Source of the DNA: Adenanthera pavonina
Taxonomy: Eukaryota > Streptophyta > Magnoliopsida > Fabales > Fabaceae
Direction of reading: 5' to 3'
Assembly (NCBI GenBank): GCA_026686845.1
Contig: JAIVEN010000011.1
Coordinates: 21,438,501-21,502,500, forward strand
Length of the DNA stretch: 64,000 nucleotides
The translations under genes and the position numbers were made by a program. Shown piece by piece: positions 1 to 10,500 of this stretch (within the stretch, counting starts at the first letter, position 1; each line of letters begins with the position of its first letter). Under the pieces are notes generated by a model. That model was not told the origin of the DNA and made no database searches. It was given only the letters and a program-made list of their open reading frames with translations.

Positions 1-365
1 TTCGTCAGCCTTTCTCTTCCCCAATCCAACCACCACCTCCCACATACACTAAACCAACTACTTCTGCACAATCACCTACTCTATCAGAGGACTTAGGTCC
101 TAACCTGGACTATAGTTCTTGATCCAAGCAGAGCTTTAGTTCTCTTGCCTGAAGTTGATTTCATTCACCAAATATAGCTTCATCATCGAAGACAAGAGAT
201 TAATGCTCTCTTTCCTCCTCTCCCTGATCTTATCTCCTTTGAAGGCATTAGTTATCTTGCTGAGGCTACTATGCAGGAAATCATCACTATTGCATCTGAT
301 TCTGATCCCTCTCTCGCACCCCTTCCCACTGTCTCACCTCCACCTGTGATGCCTGATATGTAGTA

Positions 366-779
366 TGTGACATCCGAGTGCTAATGAGGGCAGAGAGTGA
401 TCACCGGTGCAAAAAAGGAGGTGTGAGATAAAAAGTGATAAGGCACGGATAAGGAGCGGCTCCTAGCAGGCTTCTAAGTGGGAGGGGCATATGAATGAAT
501 CGAATGCATACTAGAATGAAAGGGATCCAGAGACTGTATAGGTATGGGACTATACAGTTAAAGATAGCTTAAAGGAATTGATAGGTACTACCTATACCAA
601 CAAGGTGCATGTACCTTTTTGGTAGCATATCCCTTAAGAACTCATCAATTAAGCGTGCTTGACTTGGAGCAATTTTGCGATAGGTGATCTCCTGGGAAGT
701 GAGGACAAAATACACCGAAAGGGCTTGTGTTGGTTTGTAGGGACAGTTGTCAATCCCAAAGAAGCTGCTGGACCTTACA
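366..779 (+). repeat. Cassandra 5' LTR
   Basis: The 414-bp left LTR starts TGTGACATCC and ends TTACA. It aligns along its length with 851-1276; the main length difference is a 12-base insertion in the right copy after the CCTGGGAAG motif. Confidence 0.8.
628..700 (+). promoter_or_regulatory. 5S rRNA-like internal promoter in the 5' LTR
   Basis: The segment ATATCCCTTAAGAACTC, then TTAAGCGTGCTTG (649-661) and GATAGGTGATCTCCTGGGAA (679-698), follows the order and spacing of the A box and C box of plant 5S rRNA genes. This is the Pol III internal control region kept in Cassandra LTRs. It carries several substitutions relative to the plant 5S consensus, so activity is uncertain. Confidence 0.75.
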
Positions 780-850
780 GTTGATATTAGAGCCTGGCCT
801 CTCTCAGTACAGTATGGATCAAGGACGAATCACACGAAAGCTGGTGGGCA

Positions 851-1276
851 TATGACATTCGGGCACTGATGAGGGCGAGGAATGATCGCCGGTGCAAAAA
901 AGGAGGTGTGAGATAAAAAGTGATAAGGCATAGACAAGGAGCAGCTCCTGGCAGACTTCTAAGCGAGAGGGGCATATGAATGAATCGAATGCATATCGGA
1001 ACGAGAGAGATCCAGAGACTGTATAGGTATGGAACTATATAGTTAAGGATAGCTTAAAGGAATTGATAGGTACTACCTATACCAACAAGGTTCACCTACC
1101 TTTTCGGTAGCCTATCCCTTAAGAATTTCTCAGTTAAACGTGCTTGACTTGGAGCAATTCTGGGATGGGTGGCCTCCTGGGAAGGAGTTGTGTGAGTGAG
1201 GACAAAGCACACTGAAAGGGCTTGTGTTGGTTTATAGGAATAGTCGTCAATCCCAAAGAAGCGGCTGGACATTACA
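851..1276 (+). repeat. Cassandra 3' LTR
   Basis: The 426-bp right LTR starts TATGACATTC (the initial TG has mutated) and ends ATTACA. Its own 5S-like segment lies at about 1113-1184 and keeps GGATGGGTGGCCTCCTGGGA, closer to the 5S C box than the left copy, while the A box has a change (TTAAACGTGCTTG). Confidence 0.8.
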
Positions 1277-1882
1277 CAATACATTCTTGTGTTTCCTTCT
1301 GTTCCTCCTGCTACTGCAAGTGTGCCACTTCAGCCAATCCTAGTGTCCATTGTTCCAGCCCAACCCTCTTTCTTTAGATGAAAGGCTTCAAAGAATTTGG
1401 GAATGGAAGGCCAAGCTTGATCAGGACATTACTAGGATGGATGCTGGTGTTGCTCAAACTCCCCCTGTTGCTAATGACAAAAGGGGGGAGAAAGAAGAGA
1501 AAGAAGAAAAGGAAGGAAAAGAGGTGAAGAAAAAGAGGAAATTTAAGAAAAAGAAAAAGTCCACTCCTTCCAAGAAGAAACTTAATGAGAACGAGACTTA
1601 ACCTGATTTGCTGCTTTATTTTACTGTCTTGTTTGCCATGTTTTTGCTTCTATACTTGTAATGAATACTTATAATACAATGAATTTCTTTCTGTGAACCT
1701 TGTTTATCCTTGGTGTTCTTTTTTTGTGAACTTCGCTTGTTCTTGGAGTTCTGTGTTTTGAAATTGTGCACTACATTATTTGACCTTATTTAAACTATGC
1801 ATATATTGAGGGAGAGCTTCATGCAAACAAAAGTACTAACAATAAGTTTAAGTTGTTTTATCATCATAAAAAAGGGGTAGAA

Positions 1883-3624
1883 TGTTAATTTAGATGTTTT
1901 GATGATTCTAAAACAATGAGCTTGGAGATCCAATATCAAAAGAACACAAGAGAAATGAAGAACAAAGTCAGAGTTTCCTGAAGATTGAAGAGTTGTTTCA
2001 TATGCTTTAAGAAATTATTTATAAAAGAAGGTAGTTAAGTTTTAAATTTCAACTAACCCAATATTAAATGAGATAGCTAATTGAATGATTAATGATTAGC
2101 TCATAATTTCAAAATGGTTTTCAAGAAAAGAGCTATCTTATAATGATAAAGCTTCAATATCAAAATGATTCTAAAGTGTTCAATTGGTTTTCATGAATAT
2201 GTTTTAGCTTATAGGGATAAGGTCTCAATTTCAAAGATGTTTCTAAGTATTTACTCTGTTTTTAAGAAAATATTTTACCTTATATGTATAACCATTGAAG
2301 GTTATGGGGATAAAGACTTAATCTCGAAGCTTTTCCAAAGTCCATTCTTCAATTTCATGAAAAGGGATTGAGGTTATCTGCATAACATAGCTTGCAGCTT
2401 AAGTTCTCAAGTCTGTCCAAGTGGTTATCCTGATAAGGTAGGCTTTTTATCCGTAGAAGGAAGTGAATAGTAAAGGTAAGTGGTACTGTACAGTTTGTTA
2501 TTCATATAACCTAGGAAGATTATTCACATAACGTGTGTTACAGAGCACTTGGACTCTTCTATGTTAAAAGATTATCCGCATAACCAAGGGAGGTTATCCG
2601 CAAACCTATCATTCAGAGTACTTAACCTAGGGAGGTTATCCCTATAACCTATATTTCAGAATACTTGAACTTTCCTTGGGTAAATAAGTTTCTCAGCATA
2701 ACTTATGTTACATAACTAATAGCTCTTCTTCAACAAAATAGAGTATTTGCTATCCTTATGAAGTTATCCTGATAACCTAAGTTGCACAAAAAAATCAGTT
2801 TGAGAAAAACTTAATGTTATCCTAATAACTGAGTATGTTTTCATGAAAATGATTGAGTTAAAATTTAGTCATTTTGGGTAGTACATTATCCGTATAACCT
2901 AACTAGGTTATCCGCATAACGAAAGCTCTACGTTGAAAATAAAGGCAAACAGTTACCTGTTATTTGCATAACCTGAGAAGGTTATCCGCATCAAGTGCAT
3001 TTGATGCGGTAGATGAATGACTATTTTATTGAGAGTAATGACTAATCTTTATTTCTAATGGATAGTTCTATGCTGAAACTATAAATAGAACCTCATTTAA
3101 GTTGTTAGGTAATGAGAAAAATAATAAATATGCCAAAACTCTGTTGATTTAATTTCTGACTTATTCAAAGCTTACCTATCCTCTGTTTTGCTCATTTATT
3201 GTATCTTAACTTTCATATCTACTCTTTTGAAAGAGTTTTCATTTTGTATACATCTACACACTTGTAGAGAGTGTTTAGTGTGAGAATACACTAAGGGAGG
3301 TTACCAACTCTTGAGTGAGAAGAGTAAGGGAGTTTGTCTTAGCTCAAAGTTCGAAGCTGGTATTATATTGCAGCCATTGCAAGAACCCATTCAAATCTTG
3401 TAAGAGATAGTGGAGAAATCTCAAGTGGTGACTTGGGGACTGGATGTAGGTCAAGTGGAATAGATCGAACAAGGATAAACTACTGAGAGTCTTCTTCCCT
3501 TTACTCTTTATTTCTTATACTTTGTTTTCAGAACTCTTTTAGTATCACTATTGTATTTCATCTTTGCAGAAAAATTTCAATCTTCCCAATTCACCCCTCT
3601 CCTGGGAAGCTAGCTGAACTAACA
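1883..3624 (+). repeat. LTR of a SIRE-like Ty1/copia element (3' LTR)
   Basis: It is preceded by a polypurine tract (AAAAAAGGGGTAGAA, ending at 1882), begins TGTTAATTTAG and ends ACTAACA. The same layout is seen in the LTRs at 26420 and 33211: a TTTTGATGAT start, a central array of TTATCCGCATAAC-like dyads, a TATA box, then the GAAATCTCAAGTGGTGACTT block and a TTCCCAATTCACCCC tail. The polypurine tract on the left makes it the 3' LTR of a + strand element whose body lies mostly outside the window. The right flank starts GTACT, but its partner duplication is not in view. Confidence 0.75.
3080..3088 (+). promoter_or_regulatory. LTR TATA box
   Basis: TATAAATAG lies just downstream of the dyad array. 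The same octamer context is found at the equivalent place in both LTRs of the 26.4-35.4 kb element, supporting it as the Pol II TATA box of this LTR family. Confidence 0.6.
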
Positions 3625-3892
3625 GTACTGTGGTATTGCAAGGATCCCACTAAATTCTTGCAAGATAGTGAAAAATCTTGAGTGGTAGCTTGAGGACTGG
3701 ACGTAAGTCAAGAGGAAGAGACCAAACCAGGATAAATTTTTGTGTCTTCCTTTCTTCTACCTTACTTACTGCTCTATTATGTTCTGTACTCTATTTTTCT
3801 GCAACTTTTGCTTTCACTGCTCTTTTGTAATTTTGCAGAAAATTTCAAACTTCCCAATTTACCCCCCTCTTGGAAAGTCAATAGATCTAACA
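3625..3892 (+). repeat. Tail of an older, related SIRE-like LTR
   Basis: This stretch repeats the end of the preceding LTR in diverged form: a GAAAAATCTTGAGTGGTAGCTTG block, then TTTGCAGAAAATTTC and CCAATTTACCCCCCTC, ending in ATCTAACA. It is best explained as the 3' remainder of an older LTR into which the 1883-3624 element inserted. Confidence 0.6.
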
Positions 3893-4550
3893 AGCTTAAC
3901 TAGTCTTGCATCTCCATCATCACTAGTATTCCTTCTCCTATTGTTGTGCGTTTCACTTCTCCTCTTCTTTTCGTTGCTATCACAATTGTTCTCTGTCTCT
4001 CTAGTCCCTTTTCTTATTAAGGGCAAATTTGTAAATGGACATTACAACTAAAAAAAATGGCCTAGGTCATCAACTGTCATTATTTCTGCCTCATACATTG
4101 AAATGTAAATAAGTTGAATGGCATGCATGAAAATGTAATTTTCCCAAAAAAAAGAGCAACAAAAAAAAAAGGCATTAGCCAATACTAGTCCTAGCAAATG
4201 AATCACAAGCAGAAAAGGGAGAATAAGCTTCAAAACATCTATAAGACCTTGCATCTTCGATTAAAAAGAAGGATAAAAGATTAGTGTTCGATTATTGATT
4301 GAAGGATACCCTTGGTGCTCATAAAAAAAAAGAGGAAAGAAGTGGTGATTGTAAAACCCACCCAACAAGACACTACCTCTTAACAACCACGGCTTCCAAC
4401 CAACCCATTACTTCATTTCCTAGCTGCAAAGTCTAGGAAAAAGAAAAGCCATCAATAGTACCATGTTTATTGTTTATGTTTTCTATCATTGGTTATTATT
4501 AGCTTGGTAGCTATGCAATGTATGCAATTTTTTTTGTCTTTTAATATTTT
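3893..4550. other. Intergenic, no gene recognised
   Basis: Short ORFs here are low-complexity and hydrophobic with no recognisable domain. Nothing else stands out. Confidence 0.5.
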
Positions 4551-5520
4551 CCTCATCTCATATTATAAGACATTTTATAAAAATTCTTTTGTCCCATAAT
4601 ATAAGACATTTTATTGAATTTAATGAAACATTTATGAGTTTTTTTCCAAATAAGGGTGTTCAAAAATCGAACTAAACCGATTACATTGAACTGAAACAAA
4701 CTAAACCGACATTAACCAATCAAAACCAATTAATATTAAAGTGTAGTTTGGTTTTCAAAATAGCAAAAATCGATGGGTTTGATTCGATTCGATTCGATTT
4801 TAACCATTTAAAACTTGAACCAAATCGAATCAAACTTGATATATATTATTTTATTAATTATTTTTCATAAGATATAGGTCTTTTAATTTTGAATATAAAA
4901 ATGTTATTTTTCAAAAATACCAAATCCATAGTTTTAACAATTTATCTATAATTTGAATGAAAATTAATTATAAAAATATAAAAAATGAAATATAAATATA
5001 AACTATAATTTCCATATAAAATAAGAAAAAATTATATGAAAAGATTTATATTTAATAATATTTACAAAAATAACTATTAAAATGAGAATGTCATTTTTAG
5101 TTTTAATATGAAATTAGAATTTGAAAACATTAGTTAACTTTTCAAACAAATGATTGAAGATTAAAAGATTATAAAATAACAAAAATTATTAATAATATAA
5201 AAAATATTTAAAATTGATCAAAAGTAATTCATGAACCAAACTGACCTCTTAATAAAATCAAATAGGTCCAAATTTTTTAAAAATAGATTTGCTTTGGTTT
5301 GGTTCGATTTTGGGCAAAACCGAACCAAACCACATCTTTGAACACCTTTATTTACAATTAATCAAACTCTCTTTTCAAATAAAAGGTTAGTGAAACTAAT
5401 GAAAAGTATTTTTAAAAAATAGTAATTTCTTTTTATAAAATTAAGACTTTCAACTAACTTTAGTACCTTTCTTAATTTATGTGATTTTTTTAAAAATATT
5501 TTATAATGTGATACAACGAG
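4551..5520. repeat. Possible outer MITE split by the 4651-5350 element
   Basis: The left end CTCATCTCATATTATAAG and the inverted right end CTCGTTGTATCACATTATAA are weakly similar and lie outside the better-defined inner repeat. The two arms total about 260 bp once the inner element is removed. The ends are too diverged to assign a family. Confidence 0.28.
4651..5350. mobile_element. hAT-like MITE, about 700 bp
   Basis: The left end TAAGGGTGTTCAAAAAT and the inverted right end TAAAGGTGTTCAAAGAT form an imperfect terminal inverted repeat. The flanking 8-mers TTTCCAAA (4643-4650) and TTTACAAT (5351-5358) agree at 6 of 8 positions, compatible with an old 8-bp hAT-type duplication. The sub-ends carry AAACCGA/TCGGTTT-type repeats and the core is very AT-rich with no ORF. 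Confidence 0.5.
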
Positions 5521-5693
5521 AGCACATATATAGCAAATATAAGTATTCAAAAAAATTAAACCTATTCAGTTACAGTAGGATAAGTTCAGGATGCCAAATA
5601 CACACTAGAAAAAAAAAAGATTAAATCTATACATCTATACAATATATTAAATAGTAGGTTTTCTTCCCAAATTGATAAAGAACTTGAAGCTAA

Positions 5694-6245
5694 CGGTGTG
5701 TTTAGTTCAATGGAGGGAACGAGAGGAGGGGAGGGGAAGGGATGGAAGAGAGAAATTTTAATGGAAGGAAGGGAAGTTAATAATAAATTGACAATTATAC
5801 CCCTATTAAAATTTGAGTTTTTTTAATTTTCTTTTGTTTAGTTTGTTTTAAAAAATAGTTATGTATATTTTATCAATTTTTTATTTTAAAAATACCAAAA
5901 TTTTCATTTGAAAGATATTAAAATTTTCACAATACATATATAAAAATATTATATATTATTTATTATAACTTTTTTAACAAATTATTTTTTTTAATTTTAA
6001 CTTTTTGAAATCAGTGCAAGCAAAAGTCAAAAAGTATAACAGAAATAAAATTAGAAAATAAATGTAATTATAATATTTTATCAAAATAAAAAATAGTTAA
6101 GAATTTAAAATTTAGCAAAGGGCATTTTGGTCTTTATTCCCTTCATCTCAAACCCTCCTCCCCAAAAAATCCCAATTTGGAGGAGAGAGATATGAGGAGA
6201 GTCCCCTTCATTTTTTGAATCAAACAGCTCCCCTCCCCTCCATTA
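5694..6245. mobile_element. MITE-like repeat with GGTGTGTTTAGTTCAA ends
   Basis: The left end GGTGTGTTTAGTTCAATGGAG is partly mirrored by the inverted right end GCTGTTTGATTCAA followed inward by a purine-rich stretch; both ends have GGAGGGGAGGGG-type runs. The core is AT-rich and non-coding. Exact ends and target duplication are unclear. Confidence 0.4.
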
Positions 6246-7490
6246 TTTTTAGGCATATCAAGATTTAAAGAAGTGAAAGAGTTAAACCAATTTTCAACAT
6301 AATTATCAAGACATTTGAAAAAATTTGATATACCAATCTAGTAATTCCTTAAAAGTATTACTATTTGCCATCCTAAAAATTCATAGAAACTAGAAGATAT
6401 GCATTACTAAATAATGGAATAATCAATTAAATCCAAAATTTTAACAGTACAAATTGAAAATTCATTTTGAAATTTGACCATGTTAAGCTAAATACTTGAA
6501 CTTTGCCTTGTTTAAATTTGTTTGGCTGAAAAAAGCCTTGTTCAAATTTAATCAAGATAAGTTGAAATTCCCATAATCAAATTTCTTATATTCCATTTAA
6601 AAAAAACAAATATCATATTTTAGTGTTGCATAAAACACAAATAGCACACAAAAAATACAACATATCAAGAGAATCTATGATATGTATAAATAAAAGAAGG
6701 GGAGTAAGGATATTAACCACTATTATCATAATTAAATTAAATTAGTCAAAATTGATGAACTAGTGTTAGAATATTGAAACTTTATTGAACCAGCCATACT
6801 AATAAAAATTGGAAAAACGACCAGATTACCAGTTTAACCAATACAAATTACATTTTTAAGTTTTTTTTAATTTTTAAGATTTTAGGTTAAAATAGTATTA
6901 TTTTTAGTATAAACTAATATTCTTTTTTGAATAAATGTTTTTTCATATTATAATATCATTATTCTAGTATATAATTATTAATAATCATAAATTTACTTAA
7001 CAATACATAACAAATATTATGATTATGGATTGGCATTAATTACAATTTTAAATTTAATATATAATTATGAATTAATATTATCTTATTAAGATTTAAGTAT
7101 TATGTCATGACACTTATTAATAATGATTTTCAAAATTTTTTATATAATATATAACAAATAAAATCGAAAATATATTAATTTTATTAATATTACTTTAATT
7201 AATGTTTAACTTTGATTATGGATAAACTAATCAACTTCAAACTAATGTTTTAACTTATCTAATGATTGATTCAGTTTTTAAAACACTTCGATGATGATCG
7301 GTTAGTGATGGTGGAGTAACACAACCAACACATCAAATGAAATTTTTTTAAAAGAAATAATTAGTAGCGGATCAGATTAAACCAAACAATCTCTCTAATG
7401 AAACCCAAACCCGGTGCAACCCAATCTCAAAACTCAATTTAGTGATGTTTTTGACGAGTTTACGGGTCAACCGAATCAGTGCACAACCCT
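6246..7490. other. AT-rich intergenic DNA upstream of the PPR gene
   Basis: Long A/T runs without a convincing ORF, RNA gene or clear repeat boundary. The 6760-7400 part may be an old degraded repeat but I could not define ends. Confidence 0.4.
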
Positions 7491-7722
7491 CCCTGTATAT
7501 ATATAACATGATCCTATTCCCATTTGCTGAAAAGAGTGCTCATAGCCCTCTTGTTATTCACTGCCTTGTGAACCGTTTTCGCCATTTCGGTGGAGTTTTG
7601 CCCGGCTTCGAGCGCCCAGCCGGTGAAGAAGAGAGGACACGGTTTTGGCCTCCCTCGTTATATCATAGACATAACTGAAATGGCTTTGCAACACTGATTG
7701 CCGCGAAAATGTACGATGAACG

Positions 7723-7741
7723 GTGAATATATATAATATAG
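7723..7741 (+). promoter_or_regulatory. TATA-like stretches upstream of the PPR gene
   Basis: A TATATATAATATA tract lies about 85 bases before the PPR start codon, and a second TATATATATA run lies at 7496-7505. Either could serve as the core promoter. This is position-based inference only. Confidence 0.3.
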
Positions 7742-7823
7742 CTCCAAATATGAAGAGCATTACCGCTTAGGCACCGCAGAATCGGCTTCAAATTGTTTTT
7801 GTGGAATCTCTACCTCCGAAACT

Positions 7824-9617
7824 ATGTCAGAGGTATGGAGTAGTATAGAAAGAAGATGCTTGTACCTTCTCCAGGAGAGCAACACTATGGCCTCTCTCCT
7901 CCAAATCCACGCCTTCATGCTCCGAAACGCCCTCGACTCCAACGTCAATCTCCTCACCAAGTTCATCTCTAGCTGCTCCACCCTCGCCCTCGTTGCTTCA
8001 TCCTCACGATACAACCCACTTGCTATAATACGGCACGCTCGTCGGGCGTTTGATCAAAGGCCCTACAGGGACGATGCATTCTTATGTAATTCCATGATGA
8101 GTGCTCATTTAGCTGTTCGCCAGTGCGTTGAGTCTTTGACTCTGTATAGAGATCTTGAGAGGAAGACGGGTTTCAATCCCGACAATTATACATTTACCAT
8201 TCTGGCCAAGTGTTGTACCATGAATATGGCCGTGACAGAAGGTGAAGAGATACATGGTGGTGTTGTGAAATCTGGGCTTGGCTCGAATGTGTATGTATCC
8301 ACGGCTCTGGTCGATATGTACGCCAAGTTTGGGGTTATGGGTAGTGCGCGTAAGGTGTTCAATGAAATGACTGAGAGAAGTGAGGTGTCATGGACCGCCC
8401 TTCTAGTTGGATATGCGAGGAGTGGAGATATGAATGAAGCGAGGAAACTTTTTGAACAGATGTCTGAGAAAGATACTGCTGCATTTAATGCAATGATTGA
8501 TGGTTATATGAAATTGGGGACTACGGGTTTGGCTCAGGATTTGTTTGACAAAATGCCCAATAAAAATGTGGTTTCTTGGACAAGTATGATTTCTGGGTAT
8601 TGCCATAATGGCTATGTCAAATCTGCTAGGTTGATGTTTGATAACATGCCTGAGAAGAACGTGTTCTCTTGGAATGCAATGATATCTGGATACTGCCAAA
8701 ATAAACAACCCAATAAAGCTTTGGAATTGTTTCATGAAATGCTAAGAAGTACATCAGTGGAACCAAATGACATAACCATTTCAAGTATTCTTCCTGCTAT
8801 AGCTGATTTGGGTGCTTTAGATTTGGGGGTTTGGATTCACGAGTTTTCTCAGAGGAAGAAGTTTGATAAATCTGTTCGTGTCTGCACAGCTCTTGTTGAT
8901 ATGTATGCAAAGTGTGGTGAAATTACAAAAGCAAGACTACTGTTTGATAAAACCCCTGAAAAGGGAATTGCCTCTTGGAATGCTTTAATAACGGGTTTTG
9001 CAACCAATGGTCGTGCAAAGGAGGCTTTGGAGGCTTTTGCAGTGATGTTACAGGAAGGATTAAAGCCAAATGAGATAACTATGATTGGTGTATTATCTGC
9101 TTGCAGCCATTGTGGTTTGGTGGAGGAAGGAAAAAGATGGTTCCAAGCAATAGAGAAATTCGGCCTTGCTCCACAGATTGAGCACTACGGTTGTATGGTT
9201 GATCTTTTAGGAAGGGCTGGATGCTTGGACGAGGCTGAGAAACTTATTGAGAGCATGCCTTACAATGCTAATGGGATAATACTAAGTTCCTTTTTGTTTG
9301 CATGCGGGTGCTACAAAGATGTCACAAGGGCAGAGAGAGTACTCAAAGAGGCTGTGAAAATGGAGCAGATGAGTAGCGGAGACTATGTGATGTTGAGAAA
9401 TATGTACGCTACAGAGCAAAGGTGGATTGATATGGAAGATGTTAAACACTTGATGAAGAATAGTGGATCGAATAAAGAGGTGGGTTTCAGTGTTATTGGA
9501 GTTGACTCTGGATTTACGGAGTTTGTGGCTGGTGATTGCTTGCATCCGCATCAAGAAATTATTCACTTAACCTTGGGGCAGTTATTGAAGCACATGAAGG
9601 TAGATATTATCTATTAG
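7824..9617 (+). CDS. PLS-type pentatricopeptide repeat protein with E/E+ domain
   Basis: This intronless 597-aa ORF codes for a pentatricopeptide repeat protein, a family that binds organelle RNA; E-type members usually specify C-to-U editing sites in mitochondria or plastids. Tandem PPR units run from about residue 90 to 482. Typical motif ends are visible: VDMYAKFGVMGSARKVFNEM, NAMIDGYMKLGTTGLAQDLF, FSWNAMISGYCQNKQPNKAL and HYGCMVDLLGRAGCLDEAEK. Residues about 483-597 form the E and E+ region and there is no DYW deaminase, so editing would need a deaminase partner. The first ATG of the frame is used; the N-terminal 20 residues contain Arg but give no clear targeting peptide. The overall look resembles Arabidopsis At2g44880 (AHG11, a mitochondrial nad4 editing factor), but that orthology is a guess from memory. 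Single-exon structure is normal for plant PPR genes, and the frame is intact. Confidence 0.93.
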   Translation: MSEVWSSIERRCLYLLQESNTMASLLQIHAFMLRNALDSNVNLLTKFISSCSTLALVASSSRYNPLAIIRHARRAFDQRPYRDDAFLCNSMMSAHLAVRQCVESLTLYRDLERKTGFNPDNYTFTILAKCCTMNMAVTEGEEIHGGVVKSGLGSNVYVSTALVDMYAKFGVMGSARKVFNEMTERSEVSWTALLVGYARSGDMNEARKLFEQMSEKDTAAFNAMIDGYMKLGTTGLAQDLFDKMPNKNVVSWTSMISGYCHNGYVKSARLMFDNMPEKNVFSWNAMISGYCQNKQPNKALELFHEMLRSTSVEPNDITISSILPAIADLGALDLGVWIHEFSQRKKFDKSVRVCTALVDMYAKCGEITKARLLFDKTPEKGIASWNALITGFATNGRAKEALEAFAVMLQEGLKPNEITMIGVLSACSHCGLVEEGKRWFQAIEKFGLAPQIEHYGCMVDLLGRAGCLDEAEKLIESMPYNANGIILSSFLFACGCYKDVTRAERVLKEAVKMEQMSSGDYVMLRNMYATEQRWIDMEDVKHLMKNSGSNKEVGFSVIGVDSGFTEFVAGDCLHPHQEIIHLTLGQLLKHMKVDIIY

Positions 9618-10085
9618 TACAGTAATAAGCAGAGACACAGGAACAGAAAGAAGGGAAGCGAGAATTAGAGAAGGCACAAGAGCATAGGTTTAATTTTACC
9701 ATATCCCGTTAAAAATTGTTATGTTTAGGGCCATTGAATGCAACAAAAAAGGTTTTCTAACTTGAGGTGGCTTTTCTGATCAATCCTGCGAAGCATGATG
9801 CTTTTTAGTCTTTAGTGCGTGGAAAATGCCCAACTTCTCATGCATCTCTGACTTCTTATCCCTGTGAGCGGATGAGTGTTTCAAAAATCTTAGGATGAGG
9901 TAATGTATTCATTCTATTCTTTTTTTTTTTTTGGATAAATTGTATTCTTTCTATTTTTGACATATATCACATTGCAGCTTTAAACCCAATAGTTGCTTAT
10001 TGGTAGATTCTTTTACAGGGTCCTGAGAATGAGCCCTACAAAAAGTCATTGAAGTAATTGTTGAAGTAATAAAATTGCCAATCGC

Positions 10086-10170
10086 ATGGTAGAACCCGGG
10101 GAACCAATGGTAAAGTCTGGGGAACTGTAGGTAAAGCCTGGGGAACTGCTGAGGAACTATAAGTATACTG
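10086..10170. repeat. Short tandem repeat with GGGGAACTG units
   Basis: Three to four degenerate copies of a roughly 26-base unit (TAAAGTCTGGGGAACTGTAG and close variants) run head to tail in the gap after the PPR gene. Confidence 0.55.
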
Positions 10171-10189
10171 CTAGGGAACCGTTAATAAA

Positions 10190-10500
10190 TTGATAGAAGA
10201 AATAAAAATTGATAGAAGAAATAAGAGGGAAGGGCAGAAAGTAAATCTACTAGTCTTTCTAGAGCAAGAATCTCACTCAGAAAAAGAACTAATAGCCAAA
10301 GTAGGAGAATCTCCAAGGGAAACAAATGACAATTCTTATTCAATTGATGATCAATAATTAAGAAATACTGCCCATTTATAATGTAGAAAAGAGATATTAA
10401 AATAAATAAAATCTGAAAATCAGCAAAATATCTGGACTAACAAACTTCAACGGCTAGTAGACTGAATCAACATATTAACTACTCCTATATTCCCTCAACA
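10190..10500 (-). repeat. Probable solo LTR of a copia-like element
   Basis: Read on the minus strand the segment begins TGTTGAGGGAATATAGGAG, contains a CATTATAAATGGGC box typical of a short LTR promoter, and ends TTCTTCTATCA. The final 19 bases are tandemly duplicated. No primer-binding site, polypurine tract or matching second LTR is visible, so a solo LTR is the simplest reading. Confidence 0.35.

Larger units (their letters stand above)
366..1276 (+). mobile_element. Cassandra-type TRIM retrotransposon with 5S rRNA-like LTRs
   Basis: Two direct repeats (366-779 and 851-1276) flank only about 71 bases of internal DNA. The first repeat ends in TTACA and is followed by a degenerate primer-binding site, TTGATATTAGAGCC, close to the initiator tRNA-Met complement TGGTATCAGAGCC. 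Both repeats contain a 5S rRNA-like stretch with the AAGCGTGCTTG and GGTGACCTCCTGGGAA-type control boxes. Terminal repeats with a 5S-like domain, no coding capacity and about 0.9 kb total length are the defining traits of Cassandra elements. It is non-autonomous. No clear target-site duplication is visible, and the LTRs differ at many sites, so the insertion is not recent. Confidence 0.85.
1..1601 (+). pseudogene. Decayed ORF of a copia-type element's 3' internal region, split by a Cassandra TRIM
   Basis: Two pieces of a Pro/Ser-rich coding sequence flank the inserted Cassandra element. Left of it (about 160-360) a readable frame runs through NALFPPLPDLISFEG and ASDSDPSLAPLPTVSPPP. Right of it (1350-1601) an 83-codon frame begins with a WEWKAKLDQDITRMD stretch and ends in a strongly Lys/Glu-rich tail. 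Frame changes and in-frame stops (for example TAG at 1341) show it is dead. A polypurine tract and LTR follow about 270 bases downstream, so I infer it was the last ORF of a SIRE-like copia element whose gag-pol lies left of the window. I do not recognise a named domain. Confidence 0.45.

Noticed and set aside
628..700. Possible genuine 5S rRNA gene
   Set aside because: Only the internal control region is similar and substitutions are many; it lies within a TRIM LTR.
3740..4051. 103-codon hydrophobic ORF
   Set aside because: It overlaps the old LTR tail and T-rich sequence; repeated Leu/Ser/Phe reflect pyrimidine-rich DNA, not a membrane protein.
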